Below the pieces are notes generated by a model. The model saw only the letters and a program-made list of their open reading frames with translations, ran no database searches and was not told where the DNA came from. This document shows, one piece after another, positions 22,726 through 36,086 of a stretch of 64,000 nucleotides of DNA (its first letter is position 1; each line of letters opens with the position of its first letter). Both the position numbers and the translations under genes were made by a program. Location of the stretch: positions 1 to 64,000 of the forward strand of contig JADFUC010001502.1 in assembly GCA_019722365.1 (NCBI GenBank), given 5' to 3'. Source of the DNA: Lithospermum erythrorhizon. Lineage: Eukaryota; Streptophyta; Magnoliopsida; Boraginales; Boraginaceae.

Positions 22726-25700
22726 AATTGATGTGATTCCATTTTGGTGAACAAATTATTTGATCAAGAATTTTAAAGGAATAAGCATAATAATCTTCCC
22801 TCATTTAAGTTACATTAAATATTGATACAATCATTTTATCCTATTACTTTTACTCTCAAATATCCAAGATATGATAAAGGAAGAAGAATTGTGTTCTTTA
22901 TTTTTTATTTTCTTTTATGACTGAACTTTGGTTTATTTTGTTCTATGGATAGGATATTTATGATATGTTTTATTTTACAGATGTTAAAACTTTGCTCGAC
23001 GTTTCAAGCTTGCTATGACTCATTAATTTCGATTTCTGGGAGCATTTGTGATTTATTTTATGGATGTCTGTGGATTATTTTTTATTTGCAATAGCGAAGA
23101 AGGATTTAGAGAAATAAACTACTAAACTAACATGCAGGTCTTGCTATTTAATAGGTGTAATTGCCGTATTCAACACACTAAGAAGCCACCATACTCATGA
23201 TGATGACATTTAATCGCTCCACGTCCGGGATACTTAAAGAACGGGCGCCGTCCGCCCACTAGCCACGTCTACTTGCAAAATAACCAACAAAAAGTGGCCC
23301 GGAAGAAAGGGACAATTTATAGGTCAAGCCTAAAGGTCTTCTAAAACTCAATTCGAATAATAAGAACTACACTGGAAGACACGCGATACGCTAAAATTAA
23401 ATTTTCATTTTCATTTGAAGAAATTGAAAATTCACTATAAATTCAGTGATCGTCATTAAAAATCACTATCAATTCATACAAAATTTGATTAAGAGGTTTT
23501 GGCAGTTCATCGTTTACTCGCAGCATTTATAGTCCAATTTTGTGCAAATTCACTCATCGTTTACCAGCAACATTTATTGTTTACCAGCAGTTGAGTTTCT
23601 AATACTATTCTTTATCAAATTCTTATTGAGACACGAGATTCATAACATAACTTGTCCCATAATGGGGTGCTTGCAGTCAGTAGCTTAGCTTTTTTTTTTT
23701 TTTTTCAAAAAGCCGATACGGCCAGAAGTATGTATACGCAAATACTTTGCACATGAGTACTTTGACCCATATAAGATAGATAACTAACTCAGATAATATA
23801 TGATCAAAATGACAAATGCACGCGATTTTCAAGCAAAAACTAAATAACTACATACACCTATTCTCTTTTATATATAAGTATATATGTAAATATATTTGAA
23901 GAGTTCACCAGCAACCATAATGAAATACTACGGATTAGCTAGCGGTACTACGGTACGTAACGTATGGTCCGAGTGAGGTCACGAGAAAAGTTTCAGTTAA
24001 TTAAATTTTCTACCAATTTTTAAAAAACAATTATTTATGAAATAATGAAAGTGTAAAATTACTTTTCATATTATAAAGATTGTCTATTTTTTCTATAATT
24101 ATAACTTTCAAATTTCGACCTTAAATATATTTTGTTTTGCACAGATAATATTTTATAAAAAATATATTACCTAAAAGCTAAACGTATTTTTTATTAATAT
24201 AATTTTATCAAATATTATATAATAAAAATAAAAATATTTACGATCAAAATTTAAAAGATATAAAGAAAAATTAAAAAGCCGAATAATCTTTTAAGCGAAA
24301 TGTATGAGTACTATTTTTGTCTTTAAAATATTCGGTTTGTTTCCAAACATGTAACGACATGAAAAATGCAAGTCGCAGGTGTGCACGTACGTAGTGCATT
24401 CTTGTTAACCAAGTGGCAAATTCTTGACCATGAAATGGATGAAGCAATCAATGAAGATGGCAAGCACGTCAACAAACATTCTTTTACTATCATTCTTCCC
24501 TTAAAAGATTATACCATTACACGATTGACAGTGCTCAATTTTAATTCCCTAATTAAATTCAAGCTCGTGAGAAATAATAAAGTATACCTAATTCAATGAC
24601 TGATAATTTTATAGGCTAAAATTTAATTTTACATTAACAAACCTAATTTTAAACCTGTAATGTAGCTCCGAAAGATGCGACTTAAATTAAAAGAAGGTGA
24701 ATGCCTGGGATTAATAAATAAATTTATTTTTTACCAAAAGTCTAACATAGCGCTCCAACTCCATATTCGAGAATAAGTCATGCAAAAGATCCGACTATCT
24801 GCATCACGCCTTAAAATCTGCCAAGACGATCCACCCGAAACTAACCGACTAATCATAATCAAAGTCTTAAGCCTATAAATACCCCCATATTTTCGGAAAT
24901 CAAAGAAGAAGTCAGTTTTGAGAAAAGCAAGAAAAACAGAATCTCTCGAAAAAGTTATCACAGGAGCAACTATAAAATACCGAGTATACCTGGCGAAGTG
25001 CACCATCCCACAAGCTAACGGTAGTTGCCCTGCCTCAACCTTCAAGTCAAATCAAAAGTATAGAACACGTCACGAAGCCCCGCTCTACATCCAATATCAA
25101 ATAAGGCCAAGCTGTTAAGCGCCTGCTATCAAGCAAACCCAATGTTTGGCAAGGCTCATCCAAGTCTCACCAGCGACATACATTCAAAGGAGTACAAGAT
25201 CCAAATTTGGCCAACATAAAAGACAGGGTCAAGCCGCTCACCGCCCACATATCCAAGCTCAAAGCATGGCCCTGCCTCACAAGGTTAACCTACCTATCCA
25301 CAATCAAGCCTGGTGTCTACGCTGGCTCCATCCAGTCCATCTCGCTTTAATCCGCTCACACCACCTTGATCGCTCATACCAATAATCTTAAATACTCAAG
25401 TAAGCGCCCCCATCTGACCATATTCAAAGCTCGAAGACCAAATCCTCGTCTCGCGCCTCTATCCGCACATATCCAACTCGGTACCCAAGCCCACTCCAAA
25501 TTTAGTCCAGATCAAACCAAGCTACATACGTAGTAGTAGCATCAGAATTGACAATGAACCCAAATCAAGCTGATAAATTTTTTTTTGTACCAAATAGGAT
25601 TTCCCCTAAATAATTTTATTATTCGGAATGCATATAAATAATAAAAAATTTCTTTGCGATGCACTGGAAAAAGCCAAAAAGCATAATAATAATAATAACC

Positions 25701-27070
25701 TAATCCATAAAATAATCAAAATAAAAAAAAATGTGACATGCACAACCTAAGTAGTTATCAAAATATTTCATGGTGTATTTGAGCGGTATCAATAAAGATG
25801 CCATGCCGAATTCTTTTTCGGTATATAGTGTATCGACACACGAATATTCACGAATATTGGTGGATCAATCCTTTTGACTACATCAAGAATAATTTAATTG
25901 ACTAGAAAATAGAAAAATTGCAGTATTATCTTTACCTCAAAAGAATGTTTAAACAATTTTTTTATAAGAATTTATTTAGTGAGGTAGAGATCGAGATTCG
26001 AGCAGAAATTTAATTGGTTTCTTCTCTAAGTCTACAGGGTGGAAGAGTACAGAAAATATAGCTCGATTTGAAAGTTCAAATGGGTTAAATTCGATAAGGT
26101 TTTTTCAAAGTTTCTCGTCGGATAAATTTAGGTCGTTTAAGGTGACTATTTACAAATCATTATCTAATACTCTGTAACAATATATCAAGAAGTTGTTATT
26201 CCAAACCAAATCTTCGAAACAAACTTTTTCAATCGATTTTATTTTAAAATTCAATCAAAGAGTGTTAAATGAAACATAGAATCATACTTTTCGAAACATA
26301 GATTAAATTATACTCTTCCATTATGCTAATATAAAATTCCCTCATGGTACCACCGAAAGGCAACAGACAATTTCATCGTGATAAGACAAGGAATAATTGA
26401 AGCAACTCGCACTATTTTAAGGAATATCAAGATACTCTGCACCAGACATTGTTAATCTCTTGCCAATCATTTTCCTGACAAACTAAATCTTAGGATTTGT
26501 TAATATAATTTGATTAATACTCTTAAACTCACCACTCACACCAAACATTAAAATAGATTAATGTTGATAGTTGACTAATTTACTTAAATCACGCCATAAA
26601 ATAGCAAAACATGGGACCCTCACTAACTACTTTATGACTAATTGACTTGTTGAAATTTACACCAATTCTTCAAAGTGTGAAACCGTCACACTAATGACCC
26701 CTCGAGTCCCTGCCCTGTGATACTACGGAAACTATCACAATTGTCTGTTGCCTTTCAAGAACATTATGAAGAGCATTAAATGTCCCCTCCAACTATCACA
26801 ATTACTAGCAATGATAACACTATTTAAATACCAACAAATTGGTAGTGAAATGTGATAATGAAGAGTAAATGGGACATTATGAAAAGGGGACATGCAAAAA
26901 CAAGATGGAGGATTTTAAAGGAACAACACCTAAGTATATTCATTTGTAACTCCCAACAGGAAAACAGAACAATAAAAACACCTCCTCTAACTTAATGGAA
27001 CAGTTAAATCAGCAGAATAGTAAACACAAACAATTCAAGAGCTCCAGTACATTATCTGTTTCGTTGATCC
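22726..27070. other. Intergenic, no gene seen
   Basis: No coding region is recognised. A run of 16 T lies near 23690. Around 24731-25560 the base composition becomes less AT-rich, with a TATAAATACCCCCAT motif near 24873 followed by purine-rich leader-like sequence, which resembles a retroelement LTR or leader; no coding motif supports this. 25560-27070 is AT-rich spacer and contains the 3' flank of the receptor kinase gene. Confidence 0.5.
24731..25560 (+). mobile_element. Possible LTR/leader of a non-autonomous retroelement
   Basis: The stretch differs in composition from its flanks and contains TATAAATA followed by a C-rich and then purine-rich run, an arrangement common in plant LTRs. No primer-binding site, terminal repeats or coding domains were recognised, so this is only a suggestion. 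Confidence 0.25.
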
Positions 27071-30000
27071 TTAGCGCCCGTCTGTTGATGTGAATGAATC
27101 TGCGAAGCCAGATGGCCTAGTCGGTATACTTGTTTGGGTATTGTCGTTGCTACCAGGGAAAGATGAGGTGTTGATGCCACTCATTCCTTCCAGAGCCTGC
27201 CATTTCTTCACGGCCTGTGGCAACGACATATCATAATCAATTCCGTATGCATCTTCAGGATCAGGTACTGATGGTTTCCAGATCTCAGCCAGAGACGAAA
27301 GCACATTGACAGCATGACCCATGTCGGGTCTCTGATAGGGTTCCCTAGCAGTGCAATGCCCAGCCAGGTCAGCAACAGTGTGCACACTAGCAAGTGTTTC
27401 TGCATCGAGATCAATGGATGGATCTATAACTTCACGGAATGTGTCCTTGTTAACATGCATTCTACGGAAAAAGGGGACAAGATGTGTGCTGTCCTCGGTT
27501 TGGGTTTCATCCAGAGCTCTCCTTCCCGTTATCATCTCCATCAGTATAACACCAAAGCTGAATACATCAATCTTTGTAGTAACTCGTCCAGTCACTGTCA
27601 AACCAGGCAATAAAAAACACTCATTTACTTATTGGCATTACAAAAAATATAATGAGAAAGATGCAATGCTATGATGTGGTAACTCTATGAAAATTTTAAA
27701 ACTTCATATGTGAAGATGGACTAATTGAAGTGTAAACAGAATATAATCTAAATAAATTGTGATCTGGAAGCAGATAATGTCACTAAGAATTTTTCTATTC
27801 AAATAGTAGCGTTAGTTAAACATAACACTAACAATGTTGAAAATACAATACAAACTTCAAGGTGTGATAAAAAAAAAATGCAGCCAAATCCATCACGATA
27901 TAGTTTTAGAGTGTATGCCTACCTCATTCAAAATGAATATATGTCATTCAAGCATTGCATCATCTGTTTCTAAGGAGGGGAGATTATGAACACATTATTA
28001 CTTAAAAATTGCTATCATAGTGCTAATCATAACAAAATGATGATCATCATCATTAATTTGACATTTACCCAGCTGTATGAATGAGCATAAAAAACCAATA
28101 TATACAAGAAAGAGCGTAAGATCTGTACCGGCATATTCAGGTGCAAGGTACCCGAAAGTTCCCGCTAATCTCGTAACAAGAGAAGCTTTTCCATCAGGAG
28201 CCAGACGAACCAAACCAAAGTCTGCAACTTTAGCATGCATATCATCACCCAGAAGAATATTTGAAGGTTTCAGATCCCTGTGAATAAAACTTTGCTGAGC
28301 CAGAGTGTGTAGATACTCAACTCCTCTAGCAACATCTAGTGCAATGGTTAATCTTTTGGCCCATTCCAGTGGCTTCAAACCTTCCTCCTTCCAATGGAAT
28401 AGATGGCTGCTAAGCGTACCTTGAGGCATGTATTCATACACAAGCAACCTCTCATTACCATCCAAGCAATAACCGAGAAGTGCAACGAGATGCCTATGCC
28501 TAACTTTTGTTAGAACTGCAATCTCAGAAGTGAACTCGTCCAAACCCTTCTCGCTCATTACACCAGATTCCATCCTCTTAACCGCAATTTTTGTGCCATC
28601 GTGCAACTCTCCTTTGTATACAGTTCCGAATCCACCTTTCCCCAGAATGTTATCCTCACTGAAGTTATTAGTGACATTTCTCAGGACCTGAATAGATATT
28701 ACCAAGTTTCCTGCCTCAACTACTTGGAGATCTCGAGACCCGCTGGTACCAAGACTATGAGTTTCACTTGACTGACCATTCACATTTGAGTTCGGACCAG
28801 CAATTGTTATCTTAACAGCATCTTGCTCGGATGAAGAGTGCTGAGGATGAATCACCATGGTGGTGGTCTGGCCTAAAACTCTACTAGAGCGCTTGCGTTT
28901 AGTTCTACGGAGGCAGAAGACTAGTAAGCCTCCAAACACAACTGCAGCACTGACACCACCAATGACGGAACCAACAATAGCTCCTGTCGAAGATTTCTTC
29001 CCACCATTTTGGGCACTGCCCTCACCGACTCCTGATGAGCCACCAGAAGGTAAAGTTGGAGTACCTGGAGGAGGTCCATCCTTCCCAATGTTTTCATTTC
29101 CGTCGGTCCTCACCGTCACACTGCTTGGAAATGCTGGAATTTTACCATAAATATTGTTATTAGAGACATCCAAGGATTTAAGGTTAGGCAAGGTCGTAAG
29201 CTCATTAGGTACAACTCCAGTCAACTCATTATTTGCGAGCAACAACCTCTCCAATGCAGTAAGCTGTGAAAAATTCGGTGAAATGGTCCCAACTAGCCCC
29301 ATATTCTGAAAATTCACCACAACAATTTCCCCCTTGTTGTTACACGAAATGCCTTTCCAATTCTCGCCCGCCTTACATGGATCGTTCCCTTTCCAATTCT
29401 CAGCAAACACCGTTGGATACCCCAGATACTTAACCACATCAAGCAACACATTAACACGGGGATCACAAGTAACCCCAGGATCACTCAAACAAAAACTATT
29501 CGCACCGTCCCTCATATCCACTCCAACCGACTTATCAAATTGAGGCGTCGGCCCTTGCAACAAATTATTAGTCAAGTTCACAACTTTCAGAGTATCCACC
29601 TTCGTCAACGAATCAGGGACCGGACCAGTAACACTATTATCCCTCACACTAAAATCCTCCAACTGCACAAACCCCGAAAAATCGGGCAAAGGTCCAGTAA
29701 AAGAATTCCCTTGAAGCCAAACCTGCTTCAACCCAGTACTATTCTGTAAACCAATTAAACTCCCATTCAACCTACCACTCTGCCCATTCAACCACAAAGA
29801 CTGTAACGAAGACCCCCCAAAATTCCCAGGCAATTCACCCACCAAATTATTATAAGACAAATGAAGAGTCCCCAAGCTAGGAAACGTTTCAGAGTTAAAA
29901 AAATCAGGAAGTTTCCCAATTATATTAGCATTTGTAGCAGAAAACACAGTCAACCCATTACAATCCTTCAAACTATCCATAATCCCCCATGTCCCAAAAC

Positions 30001-30436
30001 TATTGTCATCAAGATAAACACTTTCTAATGACCTCAAACCAGTGAAAAAATCATTGGGTATTCCTGAAAAATTATTCTTATTCACAAGAATCCTCTGAAG
30101 TGAACTTAAACCATTTAAACTAGGAAGAGGACCAGTAATATTGTTATTCATCACCTCAAAAACCTCCAAAGCTGTAAGATTTGATATTGAACTAGGAAGT
30201 GGCCCACCAGAGAGACTTTTGCTACCAATTTGGATTCTTGTGACTTTATTCTGAGAATTGCATTGAATTCCAGGCCATTTGCACGGATTTGGGTCAACCC
30301 AATCAAGGGATTTTGGTGGGTTTAAGGCTTTTTTGAGTTCTTGCATCACTGAAGCATCATTGGGGGGTTGAGAATGGGTTACTGGGAGGGAGATTACGAG
30401 GAGGGAGACGAAGAAGATGAAGATTTTTTGAGGCAT
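27071..30436 (-). CDS. TMK1: TMK1-like leucine-rich-repeat receptor kinase
   Basis: Two exons, 30436-28129 and 27594-27071, encode 943 residues, close to the 942 of Arabidopsis TMK1. The protein has a signal peptide, an LRR N-cap ([14 protein letters not shown]), a first LRR block, a non-LRR island with cysteines ([15 protein letters not shown]), a second short LRR block, a transmembrane helix at about 485-509 and a basic stop-transfer. The kinase has the glycine loop [11 protein letters not shown] at 599, the ATP lysine at 620, HRD at 719-721 and DFG at 739-741, so it should be active and of the RD type. The C-terminus [16 protein letters not shown] is typical of TMK1. The first ATG in frame is 30436; an upstream frame to 30487 has only TTG. 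The intron (534 bp) falls in the activation segment after APEYA. TMKs act at the plasma membrane in auxin signalling with ABP1-type partners and H+-ATPases; that role is inferred from family. Confidence 0.95.
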
Positions 30437-30499
30437 TTGGGGAAAAAATGGTGAATTTTGTGAGCATTCAAGAGGATTTTGATTCAAGAATGGGAGAGA

Positions 30500-30525
30500 T
30501 TTGAGAGAGAGAGAGGGAGAGATGT
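30500..30525 (-). repeat. GA/CT-rich run in the 5' leader of the TMK1-like gene
   Basis: A GAGAGAGAGAGGGAGAGA run on the plus strand (CT-rich on the sense strand) lies 65-90 bases upstream of the start codon. CT-rich leaders are common in plant 5' UTRs. Confidence 0.5.
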
Positions 30526-33500
30526 TTTTTGTTAAGGTAAGGATGTAGTAATGAGGATATTTGTTTGTTTGTGTGTTGTCGCGTCGCCCTATGTGTTAGG
30601 TTTTTTATTCTTTCGACTTTATCGGACTAATCATATTATTAAATATTTTAGATCATGGAGCACAATTTAGCTAGAAGATGATCGGTATGAAACAAGTTCA
30701 TTTCAGCTTATTACATGACTCGAATTCAACACCTTCTAGAGGATGTATTTAAGTTAGAGATGTCAGTTATCTAATAAAATCATCTCTTTTTATAAATAAA
30801 TAATCAAAAAAAAAAGTTAGAGATGTTGAGTATTTTTATTATCAAGTCGGGTTAAAATATGACTTACTTCTCCTAAAAAATGCTAGACTTTGGAAAATGG
30901 TCTCTAAACATTCCTTGAGAATCGACCCTTGTTTGTTTTATTTAGAATAAAAGGAAAGAAAAATTAAATTTATTTACTTCCATAACTCCATACAACTCGA
31001 AAATTTAGTCAATAATAACTTGTTAGGGGATATGAGAAAATGAAAAAGACATCCCTAAAATGGATTTAGGGAGTAAATTGAGTAGAAAAATTAGGAAGAA
31101 GATGGAAGGATTTGTCAATCGACACAAAATATAGCCGATATATAAAAATACGCAATTATAAAAGAACTCCTAACTCATGACCGAAAAATAATTCTTTCTA
31201 AATATATTTCACAACTCAAACAACACTTTTATTAACGAGACCACTAACCTCTTTTACCAAACACTTTCATAAATTTTACCTTCTCTCAAAGTTTTAAATA
31301 AATATATTTGTTTCGCCATTGAATGGCGATTTAAACACTTCTATTTATATTTCCTTATACATTTAACAACTTACTATCGCTTAATTTAATTTACTATAAT
31401 TTTTTCAACACCTGTAAACTTAGTAAGAGACATTTAATTATAGACATGTCTATTATTTCATTTGATCATGTTTAATAAATTGTGTTCTGGAATTCGGCGG
31501 AGCATATTTAGGCATGATTGTAGTCACATACATAAAATCATATGTAAAAAGAAAAAAGTTATATGTCAGATATAATTTTGTGGAAAAGATCTTCAATTTA
31601 ATTAATATGAATCCTGTTATATTTTGTTTTTTATAATATTAAACATCATATATTGTGGATATTATTGTTAATAGTATTATATATGTATGTGGTATAACCA
31701 CTCATGTATGTTGTAATTTTTTTTTACAAAAGAACACATTGAAACGAGTTCTAAAGAATCGATCCTTCTTATAGTTTTTCAATAATTGGTTTGATATATC
31801 TTCCACAACATATATCTATGTAGCCGTGATAAACGAATAGATCAAGTCTATATTTAAATTAAAATTATGTGCAATAATATCTTATTTATTTTAAATTTTT
31901 AACATGTCATATATAGGAGTAGTATTATATATCGTCCCATCCTCAAATAACCTCATAAAAAATCAAAATATCGTACTCCTATTAATAATGTTATCAAATA
32001 CATATATTTACTTCCTGATTAACTGACAAAGAACTAGAAATATGGAAGCACTCAAGAACCCGCTTCTTCATTCTCATAACAACTCCACTTTATATCAAAA
32101 TGGGCTAAACAAAGTTTCAATCGCCCTGACCAATTAAGACATCCTGCATTAACTTATCCGTAGACATGCGGAGTACCTCGAGCCGCCATTCTTATCCTTA
32201 AATCAACATAAATGACTTGATGTAATTTAGTTTCCATATTAAGCATCCTTTGATTAATACTATTATGTAGTACTCCGTATTATTTATTTATTTTAAAAAA
32301 AAGGCATTCTTTAATACGAAGTAGAATATACAACTAAAATTACTGTATATGCCATGAAATAATATATGGAAAGAATACGAATGTAAATTAAATCCCGTCA
32401 TTTGCAAATTTGCTTGATCTTAGCATTGTTCATTTCAAATTTCGTAGTATATATAATTTCATTTCTTTAAATTGTCTAAATGAATAATTATACAAAGGGG
32501 AAGAATGGGAGTTTGTTATAAATTACGAATTTGCTTTAACATTATCGTCAATTTTTTGAATTATAAATTACAAATTTTCTTTAACATTATCGTCATTCTT
32601 CTCATTATCTCTACAGTATTTCGTTGTCATATTAAAAAGCAATCAATTAAAAAGTGATAATACGTTACCAATTTATTTTCGAGCTTACCAAATGATTTGG
32701 ATTGGACCGGATTTACTTCGCAAAACAAATATTCCATGATACCAAATTAATTGAGAAAAATAAATAAATGCTATTATCTCCATTTAAACATTTGACTTTC
32801 TTTACTTTCACAGACATACAACTTTAATTATCGCACTTTTATGCACATTAGTGAAAATTACAAAAAAAATAATATTATGAAAATATTTTAAAACCAACTA
32901 ATGATATTAATTTTATTTTTCGAATTAGTAAATAAAATTAATTTATAATCAAAGTCTCGACAAGCATTTTAAAACGTCAATTAATTTAAATTGGAGGACA
33001 GAATAATTCTATAAAATTGACTACTATATTAAATACCCGATGATATGGTATCCAATTCCAAGTGATACCATTAAATTCCTTTCTTCAAGACTTCACGCAA
33101 TGCATGTAACAAGAAATAAGAATTATATCTATATCTACCAACCAATAGATATTTCAAGTATCATATATTATGAGTGAATAATTATCGATTTGATCCAACG
33201 AATATGATTGATTTGTGATTCGATCATAATCAATGATGGTATTATATATTTAGTTACGTTAATGTACTCAATATTACAATTTGGTCTCCCAATAAATGAA
33301 ACCGTTTTTTATTTTTGTTTAAACGCGTCATGTTAATCATTAATGGTTTCATGATTTAGGAATCACAACATCATGGATTTAAATTGACAACAATGTCATT
33401 AAATGGGACAAAAGCACACTCGATCATATTTATTAAGATCAAATTGATAATAAAGTCTCAGATACGTTTTGCATTTCATACACTCTAATCAATCGAGACA

Positions 33501-36086
33501 TATCCCGCAATTAACTCCTCCTATTTACGTTAACGACGCTTTTAATAATATACAATATGGAGAATTGAGACAGGTTGTCCACAGGATCCAGCTACAGTAC
33601 TTATTAGTGCTGGACCTTATGTTTATGGACTGCACATTCACCCTTATTTGATTTTCCACTGAGAAACAACAAACAACTTAATTAATGTCAATATTATTTG
33701 ATTTACCCAAAATGTACAGGCCTAAATCTGGGCATATGCCCACAAGGCCACAACTCTGTGGCTCTATTAGGAATTTGGATAACATGAGCTAGGCCTAGGG
33801 CGATTGACATTAATACCTGTTTGTTTGTTGAGACTTGGGAGGAACTAGAGGCAATTTTTTGTTTATTTGTTTTTGAAAAATGTTGAGAACTGAAGGCTCA
33901 TAAATGTGTTGAATGACAACTGACAATGAGTGCTTTTAACAGTCCTGTTGGAACCGGCGATGGCATATTCTGAAATCTCAAGGCTAATATCTGTTCACGA
34001 TAGATTAAATATTTTAGGATTGGAACCGGCCCGACATTTTTCGCTGCAGAATCCTCAATCCGCTTTTGCGCCCGTATTTACGCCAAGGTTCTGGAGCTGA
34101 TCCGTATTTGATGAAATCAACTGCCCGAACGGTATAGCCGAACTGCTATAATATTAGGCCTACCTGTGGGTAAACGAAGTTTTGAGAATTTTCTACGTAA
34201 CTGACCCAAAGATTTTCAAAGGATACTGGCATAAATTGTAAAGAGAATTTAATATGATCCCATATCATTATTACTTTGTGGAAAATTGTTAAGTATGAAT
34301 ATGTTAGATACCTCTGACTCAATTGAAATCGAGATTACAAATTAAAATTACATAAATACTTAAAAGATGAAATAAAATTAAACCTTAATTTTTTCATTAT
34401 ATATGTTACAACCTGAAAAATGAAAGTGGAACATCTTGGTAATAACAGAAGAGAAAAAAGAGGATGTGGTCTTAGTGGAGACATAATATATTATTGCAAC
34501 AAACTTAACCATTTATTCCTGTTTTTTTTCAGTTGAGCTAAGGCGCAACAAATAAGACCATTAATTTTGAAATTAAATAAATTAAGGTAATATTCCAAAC
34601 CAATTTGCTTATAACTTCAATTCATACAATTAGCACAATATCTGTTATAGATTAACAATAAAGTTTCAAACTTTATTGTTTTTGGTTTAAAGTTATCATT
34701 ATGGTTTGCCTTCATGATTTGTTTTAGATGGGTTATAAATTCATGGTGTTTTATTTAAGATCTTGGTAAATTTTTAGGTAAATTCCAACTTATTTGGTAT
34801 TTTAGAAACTTGGTATATTTATTTTGAAAAAGAAACAGTTTTTTTTTTAAATCTCTAGCTGTAAATCTTTCCATTTGATAAGATTATGGCCTTGAATGTT
34901 AATATGTTACTACCTCCATCTGGAAAAGATTGTCTTGTTTGATTTTCAATGGTCGAAATTAACAAACTTTACGGTATTGACTGGCATACATAAATTTTAT
35001 TAAATCAAAATTATCATGTTAATAGTAAAGTAGGTTGGTATATTTCAACAAATATAGTTAGCTTCATGATGATGTTGATTATCAATAGTGTTAGTGTACA
35101 CATTTGTAGGTTAATAGTAAACATGTTGGATGGAAATAATTTCACAGTGTAGCTTCTTTTGCGGTTTCATCAGGAATATAAATCAGGGAAGGAATAATAG
35201 TGTCAACTAGTGGATTCTGAACTAACTGGACATCTTAGAAGTGTGCTGCTCGAGCCGAAAAAATTGTTGCTTGAAAAGCTTGTAAGTTCTTCTGTTAGCT
35301 TGTTTCCTCGTACGTAAAGTAGGATTACATACTAGATCAGCATCATTATGTTATCTTCATAATTTGAAGTTTATGATTGCCTCTTCTCGGTCAGCATTCA
35401 GTTTCCTCAGATGTCTAGATAACCATAATTCTCTTGCATTGAGTATCAACATGATCTTGTTCATTGCTCTGGTTTTCCAATGCATGCTGAATTGCTGGTA
35501 GAAGACCAGTTTTTTTCTTTATCTGTTCCTAAACATTAGTTTCATCCCCCACCTCACCTTGTGGCGTGCTGCTACGCCACGCCACCCCATACCGCCATGG
35601 CACCGCCATTCACACCAACGGATACAACGGAAGAAGCAAATTATTTTATACGGAGTATAACATTGTCTTAAAGTGCCTTAATAATATCCTAAAAACTGCT
35701 GATCAAACCATCTTCATTTGTTGTAGTACATACTATTGCATGGTGTTAATCTCCCGTATCCAATTTGGGAGTATTCTCCTAAATTCTAGGTTGTTTTAGA
35801 TCGCAATGTTGAAGACACCATCTGAAAAATGTAAACATGGTAAAAGGAGTGTTTAATAGTAAACGTGTAAATATCTTGTTGAAGTCACTGAAAGAATAAT
35901 GGTCAGCTTATTATACTCTCCTTAGACAACTCCCACAATACAATTCTTATGTGATGCAATTTGCTCTCTTTTGAACATAATAAAACTGTACCTGTTTTAG
36001 CACTTTAAGCGTATTGGGGATATTTTCTTGATAAGTACCTGGTTTCTATGTAGCTCTTCTACGGGGAGTCTTTTTATGATCCTGCG
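30526..36086. other. Intergenic: kinase promoter, spacer, and 5' region of the TRB gene
   Basis: No coding region is recognised. The left part must hold the promoter of the minus-strand kinase. 31000-33700 is AT-rich spacer. A perfect 14-bp palindrome TGGGCATATGCCCA lies at about 33730 with several GGCC-containing motifs, in less AT-rich sequence (33720-34200) that could be the promoter or a 5' UTR exon of the TRB gene. A pyrimidine-rich TATGTAG just before 36056 could be the acceptor of a leader intron. A MITE end lies at 34909-35040. Confidence 0.4.
34909..35040 (+). mobile_element. Stowaway/mariner-type MITE, one end only
   Basis: CTACCTCCATCTGGAAAAGA followed by TGTTTGATTTTCAATGGTC closely resembles the start of the fuller copy at 58935-59218. 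The other end was not found. Confidence 0.5.

Noticed and set aside
27314..27674. Plus-strand open frames of about 100 codons within the receptor kinase gene
   Set aside because: They are the complement of the kinase exon, whose minus-strand product is certain.
30437..30487. A longer N-terminus for the receptor kinase starting at 30487
   Set aside because: That frame has TTG, not ATG, at 30487; the first in-frame ATG at 30436 starts the signal peptide and gives the family's usual length.
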